In this document: one piece after another, positions 51,511 to 61,200 of the stretch
How positions within the stretch are numbered: the first letter of the stretch is position 1
Layout: each line of letters opens with the position of its first letter
Source of the DNA: Acidobacteriota bacterium
GTDB taxonomy: Bacteria; Acidobacteriota; Blastocatellia; Chloracidobacteriales; JADJPF01
Direction: 5' to 3'
Length of the DNA stretch: 64,000 nt
Assembly: GCA_016213785.1 (NCBI GenBank)
Contig: JACQZQ010000044.1
Span: 89,643-153,642, forward strand
Notes under the pieces: model-generated
The model's input: the letters and a program-made list of their open reading frames with translations, nothing else
Databases searched by the model: none
What the model was told of the DNA's origin: nothing
Position numbers and translations under genes: made by a program

Positions 51511-54372
51511 ATGTCTTATAATAATACTTTAAGTTTTAATATTGCTTCTACTTATAAATACTCTAAGCTCTGTAGTCTTTTAATTACTGTTATTTTGATT
51601 GTCTTTTTTACTTCTTGCACCAGTAAAACTAAACCTGTAACAACTGTTTCAAATACTCCTACTACAACTCAAAATATAGAACCACAATTAAATGCAGATA
51701 ATAATAAAACAGAAAGTAAAACAGAAGATACAAGTCAAAGTATAGTAAATGTTTCTACTAAAGAACAAGTTCTTGCAAAATCTAATGAGCTTGAAAGTAA
51801 AATTCTTAAACTTTTTAGCAGTGCTAATTATTCTGAAGCGCTTGAGCTTGCTCAAGAACGAGTGAATTTATTAAAAGATTTGCCTGAACTAGAAGGAGAA
51901 TTTGCTACTGCAATAAACGATCTTGGAGCTATTTACCGCACAGTAGGAAATTATGAAAAGGCAGAAGAATTTTTAGCAAAAGCGTTAATAATAAGAGAAA
52001 AAATATTTGGGCCTGATTCTAATGAAGTAGCACAAGCGCTTAATAATATTGCTGGAGTTTATCGCTTTAGAGGAGATTATGAAAAGGCAGAAAAAAGCTA
52101 TTTGCGCTCTGTTGCAATTAGAGAAAAAGTAGCACCTGAACATATTAATACTGCTAAATCTATATTTAATTTAGGGCATTTTTATCATATTAAAGGGGAT
52201 TATGAAAGGGCTGAAACTCTCTATTTACGAGCTTTTGACCTGCTAAAGAAAATTAAAGCCGATGAAGTTGAACTAGCAAATGTTTTTAATAATTTAGGAC
52301 AAATTGCTAAAGATAGACAAAATTATACTGATGCAGAAAATTATTATTTACAAGCTCTTACTATTAGAGAAAAAAAGCTAAGCCCTGATCATCCACTCTT
52401 AGCGCTTTCAATAAATTGTGTTGCTGAAATAGAAAAATTTAAAGGTAACTATGAAAAAGCTGAAGAACTATATCTAAGATCCATTTCTATTTATGACAAA
52501 AAGGGCGTTGAAAATAGTGAGCTAGCTAATTTCTTAAATGTTTTAGGACAAGTTTATATTTATAAAGGCGATTATAAAAAAGCTGAAGAAGTGCTTTTAC
52601 GCTCCTTAAATATTTTGGAAAAGAAAATAGGAAAACAACACCCTGATATAACAGGAGCATGTAATGCTTTAGTTAATCTTTATCAAAATAAAGGAGATAT
52701 TGATCTAGCCCTTAGCTATCAAATACGTCTTGATGAAAATGATGAACAAAGCTTATTGCGTAATCTTGGAGGAGGATCTGAAAGACAAAAACTTGCTTAC
52801 TTAAATCGTGCCTCTCCTTTTGATATATCGATTTCTTTTAATACACAATTTGCACCTACAAATATAAAAGCTAGCCAAACGGCTCTAAGTACAATACTTA
52901 GACGCAAAGGACGTGCTTTAGATGTTCTAGCTCAAAGTGTTGAACTCTTACGCCAAAGAGCTACACCTGAAGACCAAGAACTACTTAATAAACTAGCAGA
53001 AAGAAAAAAACTATATTCAAACCTATCTTTAGAATTAACTCTAGGCCAAGTAAAAGCCGAAAATTTAGAAAAAATTAAAGTTCAACTAAAAGAATTAGCC
53101 GAGGAAATAGACAAAATAGAAATAGAAATTAGCTCTCATAGCAGCGAGTTTCGTTCACAAACTCAAAAAATTAGTCTAGATAAAATACAACAAGCTATTC
53201 CTAATAATGCTGTATTAGTAGAGTTTGCTGCTTATCATCCATATGACCTTAAAACCAAAGAATCTGCTAAAGTTCAAAACTATGTTGTTTATGTTTTAGA
53301 TAACAAAGGTAATCTTAAATTTACTGAATTAGGCGAAATCTCTAGAATTGATAAATTAGTAAACCAACTTCGCTTATTTGTTAGGGATAAAAACCATAAT
53401 GTTAACAAAGAAGTAAAACCTATTGCGCAAGAATTATATAAACTAGTGATGGATCCTGTGCTTAAACTAGTTGATAAACCTGAACACCTCCTACTTTCAC
53501 CAGATGGATTACTCAACCTGGTTCCTTTTGCAGCACTAGTTGATGGAAATGGAAAATATCTAGTAGAAAATTATAATTTAACCTATTTAGCTAGTGGTCG
53601 AGACTTACTAAAATTACAAGTAAAAAGCGATTCATCAAATCGTTCTTTGATCGTAGCTAATCCAGATTTTGGTTTAGCAGAAAATAATAATGATTTATTT
53701 GATAATCTTCCAGAAACAGAAAAAGAAGCCAAAATTATAAAAAATCTTTTGCCAAAATCAGATCTACTTATAAAAGAAGCTGCTACTGAAATAGCGCTAA
53801 AACAAGTAAATAAGCCTGAAATTCTTCATATCGCTACACATGGATTCTTCTTTTCTCAAGAAGAAATGTCTTCAAATAATGAAAGCCTAAGAATTGTTAA
53901 AATTAAACGTTCAAAATCAATAAGCGAAAAAAGTGAAAAAGAACTTAACCCACTCTTGCGCTCAGGACTTGCACTCTCAGGAGCAAATTTACTTAGCAGT
54001 GATTCAGGTGAAAATGGGATACTTACTTCCTTAGAAATGGCAGGTCTAGATTTATGGGGAACAAAACTTGTAGTACTCTCAGCTTGTGATACCGGCGTAG
54101 GTGAAGTTAAAAGCGGGGATGGAGTTTACGGCTTACGCCGTGCACTGGTTTTATCAGGTGCAGAGACTCAATTAATTAGCTTATGGCCTGTGTCTGATAT
54201 AGGTACAAGAGACTTAATGAGTGCATATTACTTACTTCTAAAAAAAGGCGAAGGGCGAAGCGAAGCTTTAAGAAATGTGCAACTTAAAATGTTAAAAGAT
54301 CCTAAACGTAACCATCCATTTTACTGGGCAAGTTTTATCCCTTCAGGTCAATGGGATAGCTTAATTAAATAA
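51511..54372 (+). CDS. TPR-repeat lipoprotein with C-terminal CHAT protease domain
   Basis: The 953-residue protein begins with a signal segment ending FFTSCTS, a plausible lipobox. A Thr-rich linker leads to about seven tetratricopeptide repeats of the 42-residue kinesin-light-chain/NB-ARC style (for example NYEKAEEFLAKALIIREKIF). A helical region precedes a CHAT domain, a caspase-like fold with the catalytic pair His777 (HIATHGFFF) and Cys859 (LSACDTGVGE). CHAT-TPR proteins act in signalling and, in some systems, in proteolytic defence. A DUF4384 protein gene follows at 18 bases. ATG 51511 is preferred because AGGAAG precedes it. Confidence 0.9.
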   Translation: MSYNNTLSFNIASTYKYSKLCSLLITVILIVFFTSCTSKTKPVTTVSNTPTTTQNIEPQLNADNNKTESKTEDTSQSIVNVSTKEQVLAKSNELESKILKLFSSANYSEALELAQERVNLLKDLPELEGEFATAINDLGAIYRTVGNYEKAEEFLAKALIIREKIFGPDSNEVAQALNNIAGVYRFRGDYEKAEKSYLRSVAIREKVAPEHINTAKSIFNLGHFYHIKGDYERAETLYLRAFDLLKKIKADEVELANVFNNLGQIAKDRQNYTDAENYYLQALTIREKKLSPDHPLLALSINCVAEIEKFKGNYEKAEELYLRSISIYDKKGVENSELANFLNVLGQVYIYKGDYKKAEEVLLRSLNILEKKIGKQHPDITGACNALVNLYQNKGDIDLALSYQIRLDENDEQSLLRNLGGGSERQKLAYLNRASPFDISISFNTQFAPTNIKASQTALSTILRRKGRALDVLAQSVELLRQRATPEDQELLNKLAERKKLYSNLSLELTLGQVKAENLEKIKVQLKELAEEIDKIEIEISSHSSEFRSQTQKISLDKIQQAIPNNAVLVEFAAYHPYDLKTKESAKVQNYVVYVLDNKGNLKFTELGEISRIDKLVNQLRLFVRDKNHNVNKEVKPIAQELYKLVMDPVLKLVDKPEHLLLSPDGLLNLVPFAALVDGNGKYLVENYNLTYLASGRDLLKLQVKSDSSNRSLIVANPDFGLAENNNDLFDNLPETEKEAKIIKNLLPKSDLLIKEAATEIALKQVNKPEILHIATHGFFFSQEEMSSNNESLRIVKIKRSKSISEKSEKELNPLLRSGLALSGANLLSSDSGENGILTSLEMAGLDLWGTKLVVLSACDTGVGEVKSGDGVYGLRRALVLSGAETQLISLWPVSDIGTRDLMSAYYLLLKKGEGRSEALRNVQLKMLKDPKRNHPFYWASFIPSGQWDSLIK

Positions 54373-54390
54373 ATATGGAATTAGTAAATT

Positions 54391-55359
54391 ATGAAAAATA
54401 AAAAATTTATTTTAATTATTCTAGCTGTTTTTAGTATGTTCACTTATTTTGGAGAGCCTCTTTCAACAAATATTTTAGCTCAAGAAAATGAGCAAACTAG
54501 AGGGCTTAAACCTATTGAGTATGCTCAATATTTACCAAAAAAATATGCAAATAAACGCCCTAAAAAGAAAAAAATTACTCCAAAACAAGTGAAACTACCT
54601 GTATACAAATATAAAGTAGACAATAATCAAGAACTTACAGTTTTTGAGGGTACAGAAATAGGTGTTACTATTTGGCGCTTACGAGAGGTTACTACGGCAG
54701 AAAAAGTTAATAGTAAGGTTGTAGAAAATACCAGAATCCTTAAACGTGTAAAAGGCCAAAGCTCAGAAGTTGTTACTAGAGTTATACCTGAGCGTATTAG
54801 CTCAAATACTGAGCTAATAGATGGCGACATTATAAGGCTTGCTATTGAAGTACCAACCGAAGGATATGTTTATATAATCAGCCAAGAGCTTTATATTAAC
54901 GGTAAATATAGCGACCCTTACTTAGTTTTCCCTAGTCGTAGAGATTTAGGTAAAACAGATAGAATTTCCTCTGGAAAACTACTTTTTCTACCAAGCGATG
55001 AAGATCATTTTGAAATATCAAGCCTAAAAGAAACAAGTACAAAGATAGTAGAAGAAGTTTTTACTATAGTTGTTTCTCAAGAACCTTTAAGAGAACTACT
55101 GCCTTTAGAAAGTGATGAGCCAAGAAAATTATCCTTAGGTGATTTTGAGCAATGGAAAAAAATGTGGGGAGGAGAAGTTTTTAAGTTTGAACAAGAAACA
55201 ACTGCTAAACTAGCAATAACTCAAGTAGAAAAAGCTTCTAGCTCTAGTGGAAGCCTTAGCCTTTCAGACACAGACCTTTTACCACAAACAATTTACCATG
55301 TTGCTAATGGTAAAGAAAAAGCACTACTTTTTACTACAGGAATAAAGATTAAGAGATAA
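54391..55359 (+). CDS. Exported DUF4384-domain protein
   Basis: The 322-residue protein has a signal peptide (LIILAVFSMFTYFGEPLS). A basic linker follows (KRPKKKKITPKQ), then a domain with DIIRLAIEVPTEGYVYIISQ, YLVFPSRRD, LLFLPSDEDHFEI and VVSQEPLREL, which fits DUF4384. DUF4384 proteins commonly accompany CHAT/caspase-like proteins or surface TPR proteins in Acidobacteria and related groups. Here the gene follows a TPR-CHAT gene in what is clearly an operon, so it may be its envelope partner or substrate; that is inference. Confidence 0.85.
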   Translation: MKNKKFILIILAVFSMFTYFGEPLSTNILAQENEQTRGLKPIEYAQYLPKKYANKRPKKKKITPKQVKLPVYKYKVDNNQELTVFEGTEIGVTIWRLREVTTAEKVNSKVVENTRILKRVKGQSSEVVTRVIPERISSNTELIDGDIIRLAIEVPTEGYVYIISQELYINGKYSDPYLVFPSRRDLGKTDRISSGKLLFLPSDEDHFEISSLKETSTKIVEEVFTIVVSQEPLRELLPLESDEPRKLSLGDFEQWKKMWGGEVFKFEQETTAKLAITQVEKASSSSGSLSLSDTDLLPQTIYHVANGKEKALLFTTGIKIKR

Positions 55360-55402
55360 ATAATTAGACTTAAGATAAAAAGTTTATGTTTGAGCAATGT
55401 AG

Positions 55403-55439
55403 GTGGCTATAAGTTAGCGACAACCTAACTTATAGCCAC
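55403..55439. terminator. Bidirectional terminator between DUF4384 and permease-peptidase genes
   Basis: GTGGCTATAAGTTAG (55403-55417) and CTAACTTATAGCCAC (55425-55439) form a perfect 15-bp stem with a 7-base loop between converging genes. There is no T-run, but stem length and position support a shared end. Confidence 0.7.
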
Positions 55440-55486
55440 TAATTCGTTTATGATTTTATGATTTAAAAAAATATCTAAAACTCTTT

Positions 55487-58400
55487 CTAATCACTGCTTT
55501 TAGTTTCTTTGACATTATCATCAGAGTTGCGATCAACGAGTTTGTTATAAGGATCAATTCCTGCTCTAGAAGGCACTTCATCCACTTTAATTTCAAATGT
55601 CATTTCTTCTTTATCTACTTTATATTTTTGCAAGTGAAGTTCTTTTTGTTTTTTCTTTTCGCCAGAAAAAACTCCTATGTCAATTAAATCATTGATAGCA
55701 ATTGCCTTTTCTTCACCATCACCGTTTGCACGAAGCTTTTTAGCTTGAACTTTTAGTTTAACTAAATATTTACCATCAGGCGTTTTTGTGTAGGTTGCAT
55801 CTAAAGCCTTATTTTCAAATAAAGTTATATTTTCAAATAAATCTTCTATTAAATATTGTAAATCGGGAGGGGTTACTTCTTTTAAGTGTTTTATTAGTTC
55901 AATAGAACTTGGGTAGGGTGGCTCTTTATAGGCAACTTCGCTGGCAAAATTTTTAAGTGCATTATTAACAGCCTCTTCTCCAATATAATCTTTAAGTGCA
56001 TACATAACTAAACTACCCTTTTGATAATGGATGTAAGGTTGATTTTGTACTTTGCTCATTGGGTTTTCTTTCTTGTCTTCTGAACTACGGCCTCTTAAAT
56101 AACGATCAAGTTCATATTTTAAGTATTTTCTAATGTTTTCTTTACCATATTCTTTTTCTAATAACATTAAGGCTGAGTATTGAGCAAGAGTTTCAGAAAG
56201 CAGAGTTGAGCCTTGAACATCGCCGCTAATTACTTGATGTGCCCACCATTGATGGGCAAGCTCATGTGCTGTTACATAGAAAGGAAAATCTATGTCATCG
56301 TCTTCATCAATTTTGGCAATAAATCCAATGGCTTCAGAGTAAGGAATTGTGTTAGGAAATGATTGAGCAAAACTAGCATAACGAGGAAACTCTATGATTC
56401 TAAATTGTTTATGCTGATAGGGAGAAAAGTTTTTTGAGAAATATTCTAAGCCCTTTTTAGTTGATTCAATCATTCTATCTACATTGTAAGGGTGAGTTTT
56501 ATGATAATAAATTTCTATATTTACATCATTCCATTTATCGCGTTTTACTTCATAACGGCCTGATAAAAATGAGAAAAAGTTTAGTATTTTTGTTTCTCCC
56601 ATTTTATATTCAAAATAGCGTCGTCCATTTTCCACCCATTCTTTTTGTAAATATCCTGGAGCAATAGCTATTTGATCTGGCGAAGTGCTTATAGTTGTTT
56701 CAAATGTTATCCAATCAGCATCACTAGAAATATAGTTATTCATTCTTTCTTCCATATTATCCGCTGGTGCAGGTTCTGGGCGTTCGCCTAGACCATTTTT
56801 TTTGCGCTTGCTTTTATCATTTAACTCATAGTCTTTGTTATAGCCTAGAGATGGAAAAAATTGAGAATTGTTAAAAAACGTTCCATTAGCTACTAGTTGG
56901 TTTACTTCGCCATTGTTACGAAAGCCTTTAGATTTATAATCTATCTCAAAATTCATTATTAACTGCTCTTTTGGTTTAAGCGGTGTGGCAAGTTTATAAA
57001 TCCTATAACCTAAGTCTTTATCAATTAATTCTGCTTTACTATCTCTATCAAAAGTTAAGGATTTTGGCTCTTCCTCTCCAAAGGTAAGGTGTATAGTGTC
57101 TATATCCTTATCTGTTTTATTTAACATTGTATAAGTAGCTTTTGCTAAAAAAGATCTTGTTTCTGGAAATAGATCCATTTTTACTTGTGTAGCTGTAATT
57201 CTAGGCTGAGCTATTTTTTGATGTTTTTTATACAGCTTTTCATATTGAACTTGCTGTTTTTCTACCCTATCCTCATCACTATATTTGTTTAGAATATTGG
57301 TGTTATAGAAAATATAGCTACCTGTAAGAAGAAAACTAACTAAAAATATTCCCAATAAAGCATTGAGCTTTGGGTTAAATAGAAGTCTTGCTTGACTAAA
57401 CTGTGATTTTAAGCTTGTTTCTGTGCCACGAGTTAATAAAAGTACTGAAATAACCGCTAATAAACCAGCAAAAGAAGTCCAGTAAAAATTAAACCAAAAA
57501 ACAGGTTTAACAAAATGTCCAAACCCATTCATATCTGAATAAATAACTGAAACACTGCCAGCATAATGATAGATATTGTGCTGATAGCCAAGTTCAGCTA
57601 AAGCTATTTGTGAGACGTAGAAAAGAATTATTGCTGCATGACCTGCAAATTTATTTTTTATTAAAGTGTGTATTAATAAACTTAGAACTGAAATTTGAAG
57701 TAAATAAGGAAAAGTTTGTCCAAAATAAGATCTTAAATAAATTCCAATTTCAAAATTAAAATATCCATTATAGGTTTGGATTATTATTCCACTAATTATT
57801 AAGAAAATAATTAAAATAATATGTGTAAATAATAAAGATAATAGTCTACTAAAGTAAGTTATATAGTTTGATAATGGAAACCCATCATAGATTTGGTCAA
57901 ATTTTATTTCTCGTTCTTTCCAAACTAGTTCACCTGCATAAACCGTAGTAATAATTAGAAAGAATAAAATAAAAGAGCCGCTAGTAAGCTCAAGTACTGC
58001 ATAAGTTACAGGGTAAGTTGGTGTTCCATATAAACGACCAGCTAGCGAGCCATTTAACATAACTAAAAACATTCCAATAAGTAGAAGTGCCCAAAAAGAA
58101 AGAGATTTAGCAATACTTAAGAAATTAAATTTAGTTAGACTAATAAATTGCTCTAGCTTAGAGCTAAGAGAAAAACTTTGAGTTACTTTAGGGAGTAGAA
58201 GCTGAACTTTTCCAACTTGTTCAACTACTTCATTTAGCTTTTTGTTACGACGCAAAGAAATTGCTTCTGAGGAAAAACTAAACCAATAATTTACAGCAAA
58301 TATTGCAATAATTCCTAAAGATATCCATAAAAGACGGTTATAAAGCATCATATCTGATAAAGGAATTAGTAAAGAATTTTGCTCTGAAATAGTCCAATAT

Positions 58401-59062
58401 TTAGTTACATAACTAATAGCTCTTATTGCAAAAGGATCAAATAATGCAGGCCAAAACTTATTATCAATATCGCGTGATAAAATAATGGAAATAAAATATA
58501 AAGCAAAAAATACTACTGATTGCAGGTAAACGGCTATGACACTTCGGCTAAGAGTTCCAACTAAAAAGAATAGAGCACCTGCAAAAAAAACATTAGGTAT
58601 TACTATGATAAATAATGGGTGTAAATATCCTATTAAACTAAAAGGCATTATTTTTTCTTGATCAACCCAAGGCATAAAGCTGCCAAACATCATACCCAAA
58701 ATAACACCAGAAAATACAATTATTGATAAAAGTAAAGATGCAAGGAGCCGAGCATTTAAGTAAGTAGATTTCTTTATTGGAGCAGTAAAAAATAATGCAT
58801 AAGTGTTTTGCTCAAAGTCTCTATAAACAGCCATTCCAGTAAGTGCAGATGTAACAGCCATCCCTAAAGCCATTAATACCGAACAACTTAGACTGACTAG
58901 GTAAGAACTATTTTTTAAGATTTTGGTTCCAGTTCCACCTATACTTATGGAATCGCTGCTAGTAAGTAAAAAACCCATAAATAGCCAAAGCGCAAAATAA
59001 ACATAAGTAGATACTCGCTTAAGTCTAAACTTTATTTCAAAAAGAAATATTTCCTTAAACAT
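55487..59062 (-). CDS. ABC-2 type permease fused to M1-family aminopeptidase
   Basis: The 1,191-residue protein has about twelve membrane helices in its first 600 residues in two ABC-2-like halves. Examples are DFEQNTYALFFTAPIKKSTY and WKEREIKFDQIYDGFPLSNY, the cytoplasmic loops facing the ATPase. The rest is an M1 gluzincin peptidase with the zinc site HELAHQWW (HEXXH at 933-937) and the downstream Glu in LLSETLAQYSALM. The peptidase should sit outside the cytoplasmic membrane. The ABC ATPase gene lies just upstream. The substrate is unknown. ATG 59062 follows AAGGTG. Confidence 0.92.
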   Translation of the reverse strand: MFKEIFLFEIKFRLKRVSTYVYFALWLFMGFLLTSSDSISIGGTGTKILKNSSYLVSLSCSVLMALGMAVTSALTGMAVYRDFEQNTYALFFTAPIKKSTYLNARLLASLLLSIIVFSGVILGMMFGSFMPWVDQEKIMPFSLIGYLHPLFIIVIPNVFFAGALFFLVGTLSRSVIAVYLQSVVFFALYFISIILSRDIDNKFWPALFDPFAIRAISYVTKYWTISEQNSLLIPLSDMMLYNRLLWISLGIIAIFAVNYWFSFSSEAISLRRNKKLNEVVEQVGKVQLLLPKVTQSFSLSSKLEQFISLTKFNFLSIAKSLSFWALLLIGMFLVMLNGSLAGRLYGTPTYPVTYAVLELTSGSFILFFLIITTVYAGELVWKEREIKFDQIYDGFPLSNYITYFSRLLSLLFTHIILIIFLIISGIIIQTYNGYFNFEIGIYLRSYFGQTFPYLLQISVLSLLIHTLIKNKFAGHAAIILFYVSQIALAELGYQHNIYHYAGSVSVIYSDMNGFGHFVKPVFWFNFYWTSFAGLLAVISVLLLTRGTETSLKSQFSQARLLFNPKLNALLGIFLVSFLLTGSYIFYNTNILNKYSDEDRVEKQQVQYEKLYKKHQKIAQPRITATQVKMDLFPETRSFLAKATYTMLNKTDKDIDTIHLTFGEEEPKSLTFDRDSKAELIDKDLGYRIYKLATPLKPKEQLIMNFEIDYKSKGFRNNGEVNQLVANGTFFNNSQFFPSLGYNKDYELNDKSKRKKNGLGERPEPAPADNMEERMNNYISSDADWITFETTISTSPDQIAIAPGYLQKEWVENGRRYFEYKMGETKILNFFSFLSGRYEVKRDKWNDVNIEIYYHKTHPYNVDRMIESTKKGLEYFSKNFSPYQHKQFRIIEFPRYASFAQSFPNTIPYSEAIGFIAKIDEDDDIDFPFYVTAHELAHQWWAHQVISGDVQGSTLLSETLAQYSALMLLEKEYGKENIRKYLKYELDRYLRGRSSEDKKENPMSKVQNQPYIHYQKGSLVMYALKDYIGEEAVNNALKNFASEVAYKEPPYPSSIELIKHLKEVTPPDLQYLIEDLFENITLFENKALDATYTKTPDGKYLVKLKVQAKKLRANGDGEEKAIAINDLIDIGVFSGEKKKQKELHLQKYKVDKEEMTFEIKVDEVPSRAGIDPYNKLVDRNSDDNVKETKSSD

Positions 59063-59126
59063 AACTGACACCTTGTTTTAATGTATTTTTATAAGTAAAG
59101 TTGTAAATAAAGGGCTGAGAGATAAC

Positions 59127-60002
59127 TTAAACAATGCCTTCATTAATTGCTAGAAAATAAACTTCTTCTAGTCCTGCATCTGTGGGTTGAAACCCATTAC
59201 CAGGATCAGGTTCAGAATAAATATTTATTTGCATTCGTCCAGAAATTAATTTACTAGAAATGACTTTGTAAGTTTTTTGATATTCATCAAGCTCATTTTT
59301 AGAAATAAACTTTTTCCAAATACTAGTTTTAATTTTTTCAATTGCTTTAAGCGGATCGCCTTCTAGTAGAAGAGTTCCTTTGTTGATAATTGCCATATTT
59401 GTACATAGTTCTTTTACATCATCAACAATATGGGTTGAGAGAATAATAATTACATTTTCTCCAATTTCACTTAATAAATTAAGAAAGCGGTTTCGTTCGG
59501 CTGGGTCTAAGCCTGCTGTAGGTTCATCTACGATAATTAACTTGGGGTTTCCTAACAGGGCTTGGGCGATTCCAAATCGCTGACGCATTCCACCAGAATA
59601 TCCACCAAGATTTTTCTTTCTAACATCATATAAATTAGTTTGTTCTAGTAATGCCTTAACTACTTCCTTACGTTCTTTCCTATTAGAAACTCCTTTTAAG
59701 ACAGCTATATGATCTAAAAGATCTTCAGCACTCATATTTGGATAAGTCCCAAAATCTTGAGGAAGATAGCCAAGCAGTTTTCTTACTTCATCTTTTTTCT
59801 TTAGAACATCGATTTCACCTAAGGAAATACTCCCTTCATCAGCTTCTTGGAGTGTTGCAATAGTTCGCATTAAACTAGATTTGCCTGCCCCATTTGGCCC
59901 AAGTAGCCCAAACATACCACGAGGAATATTAAGAGAAAGATTATTTAATGCTTTAACTCCATTAGGATAGGTTTTAGAGAGGTTTTTAATTATTAATTCC
60001 AT
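59127..60002 (-). CDS. ABC transporter ATP-binding protein
   Basis: The 291-residue ATPase has Walker A GLLGPNGAGKSSL, a Q-loop (GYLPQDFGTYPNM), the signature YSGGMRQRFGIAQAL, Walker B LIIVDEPTAGLDP and switch His in STHIVDD. It belongs to the ABC-2/DrrA-like exporter class. Its partner is the permease-aminopeptidase encoded 64 bases downstream, so the pair probably forms one exporter or membrane-remodelling complex with an attached peptidase. Motifs are all intact. Confidence 0.95.
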   Translation of the reverse strand: MELIIKNLSKTYPNGVKALNNLSLNIPRGMFGLLGPNGAGKSSLMRTIATLQEADEGSISLGEIDVLKKKDEVRKLLGYLPQDFGTYPNMSAEDLLDHIAVLKGVSNRKERKEVVKALLEQTNLYDVRKKNLGGYSGGMRQRFGIAQALLGNPKLIIVDEPTAGLDPAERNRFLNLLSEIGENVIIILSTHIVDDVKELCTNMAIINKGTLLLEGDPLKAIEKIKTSIWKKFISKNELDEYQKTYKVISSKLISGRMQINIYSEPDPGNGFQPTDAGLEEVYFLAINEGIV

Positions 60003-60193
60003 AAATTGGGTTTTCCATTATCAATTAAATTTTTAATAATATGCACAAATAAAACTTAAAAAGGCTCAAAGCTTATTATTTTATATAGTTTAGATTTTTT
60101 AGAAGATTTCTCTATAAAACAAAAAAAACTGCAAAAATGTTCGCAAGTTTTCCAAAGTTCTACGTTCTGAAAGGCAAAATGCGACGGCTCGCG

Positions 60194-60231
60194 CTGCTAG
60201 GAAATATTGGCTTCTCTATATTTTCTAGCAG
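60194..60231 (-). terminator. Stem-loop after the hydroxyacid dehydrogenase gene
   Basis: CTGCTAGGAAATAT (60194-60207) pairs with ATATTTTCTAGCAG (60218-60231) over 14 bp with one G-T pair and a 10-base loop, just past the dehydrogenase stop on the minus strand. Confidence 0.6.
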
Positions 60232-60248
60232 TAAATTATCTTAAAACC

Positions 60249-61196
60249 TTAATAACCTTTTTCTCTATCTATTAATCCTAATAGCGGTTTACCTTGATAA
60301 TAAAGATTAAAATTATCAATAAAACATTTAGTAATATCCTCAGGTAAACTAGGCCCTCCAATATGAGGTGTAACTACACAATTAGGTAGCTGCCAAAAAG
60401 GATGGTGTTTTGGCAATGGCTCTTGAGTAAAAACATCTAAAATTGCTCCAGCAATTTTTCTATGTTTTAGTGTTTCAATTAAAGCAGCATCATTAATTAA
60501 AGCTCCTCGTCCAACATTAATTAAAAGTGCTGATGGTTTCATATGTTGAAAAACATCATGGTTAAACATTCCAGCAGTTTCATATGTTGAAGGTAGAATT
60601 AAGACTAGAAAATCTAGCTCACTAACAAATGAATTTATGTCTTTTCTAGCAAACATCTTATCAACAAATTGATAGGGGCGGCCATCACGATTTAGGCCAA
60701 AAATTTTCATACCAAAACTTTTACCAATTCGGGCAATATCTTTTCCTATATCGCCTATTCCAGCAATTCCTAAGCAAGTATTCTTAATAGGTTCAAGTTG
60801 ATAGCGTCGCCATTCTAAAGCTTTTTGTGCCTCCATATGTTCGCGCAACTTAATTCTATTGGCTAAAATATAGCCAAATACATACTCGCTAATATATTGC
60901 CCAAAAACACCCCAAGGTTTAGTAATTACAACATCTTCAGGCAAGGGTGCAGGAAGTAATTTTTCTACGCCTGCCCACATAGATTGTATCCATTTTAGCT
61001 TTTTTGCTTCAGCATAAATTTCTATAGGAAGATGAATGCCAAAAACAATCTCAGCCTCAACAATTGCTCTTGTTGCTTCTTCCTTGCTACGACAAACTAT
61101 TAAATTAATAGGCAAATTAGCTTCATTTACTAGCTTTTCATAATCATCAATTTCATTATCCCTAAGAGTATAAAGTAGTACTTTAGGCTTGTTCAT
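60249..61196 (-). CDS. D-2-hydroxyacid dehydrogenase, GhrA-like
   Basis: The 315-residue NAD(P)-dependent enzyme reduces 2-oxoacids such as glyoxylate or hydroxypyruvate. The dinucleotide loop is GIAGIGDIGKDIARI. The catalytic segment LINVGRGALIND (Arg), the Glu in DVFTQEPLPKHHPFW and the His in VTPHIGG are present. The missing second-domain insertions fit the GhrA branch. It follows the acylase-family gene by 4 bases, so they are cotranscribed; whether they act on one substrate is unknown. Confidence 0.88.
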   Translation of the reverse strand: MNKPKVLLYTLRDNEIDDYEKLVNEANLPINLIVCRSKEEATRAIVEAEIVFGIHLPIEIYAEAKKLKWIQSMWAGVEKLLPAPLPEDVVITKPWGVFGQYISEYVFGYILANRIKLREHMEAQKALEWRRYQLEPIKNTCLGIAGIGDIGKDIARIGKSFGMKIFGLNRDGRPYQFVDKMFARKDINSFVSELDFLVLILPSTYETAGMFNHDVFQHMKPSALLINVGRGALINDAALIETLKHRKIAGAILDVFTQEPLPKHHPFWQLPNCVVTPHIGGPSLPEDITKCFIDNFNLYYQGKPLLGLIDREKGY

Positions 61197-61200
61197 TAGT

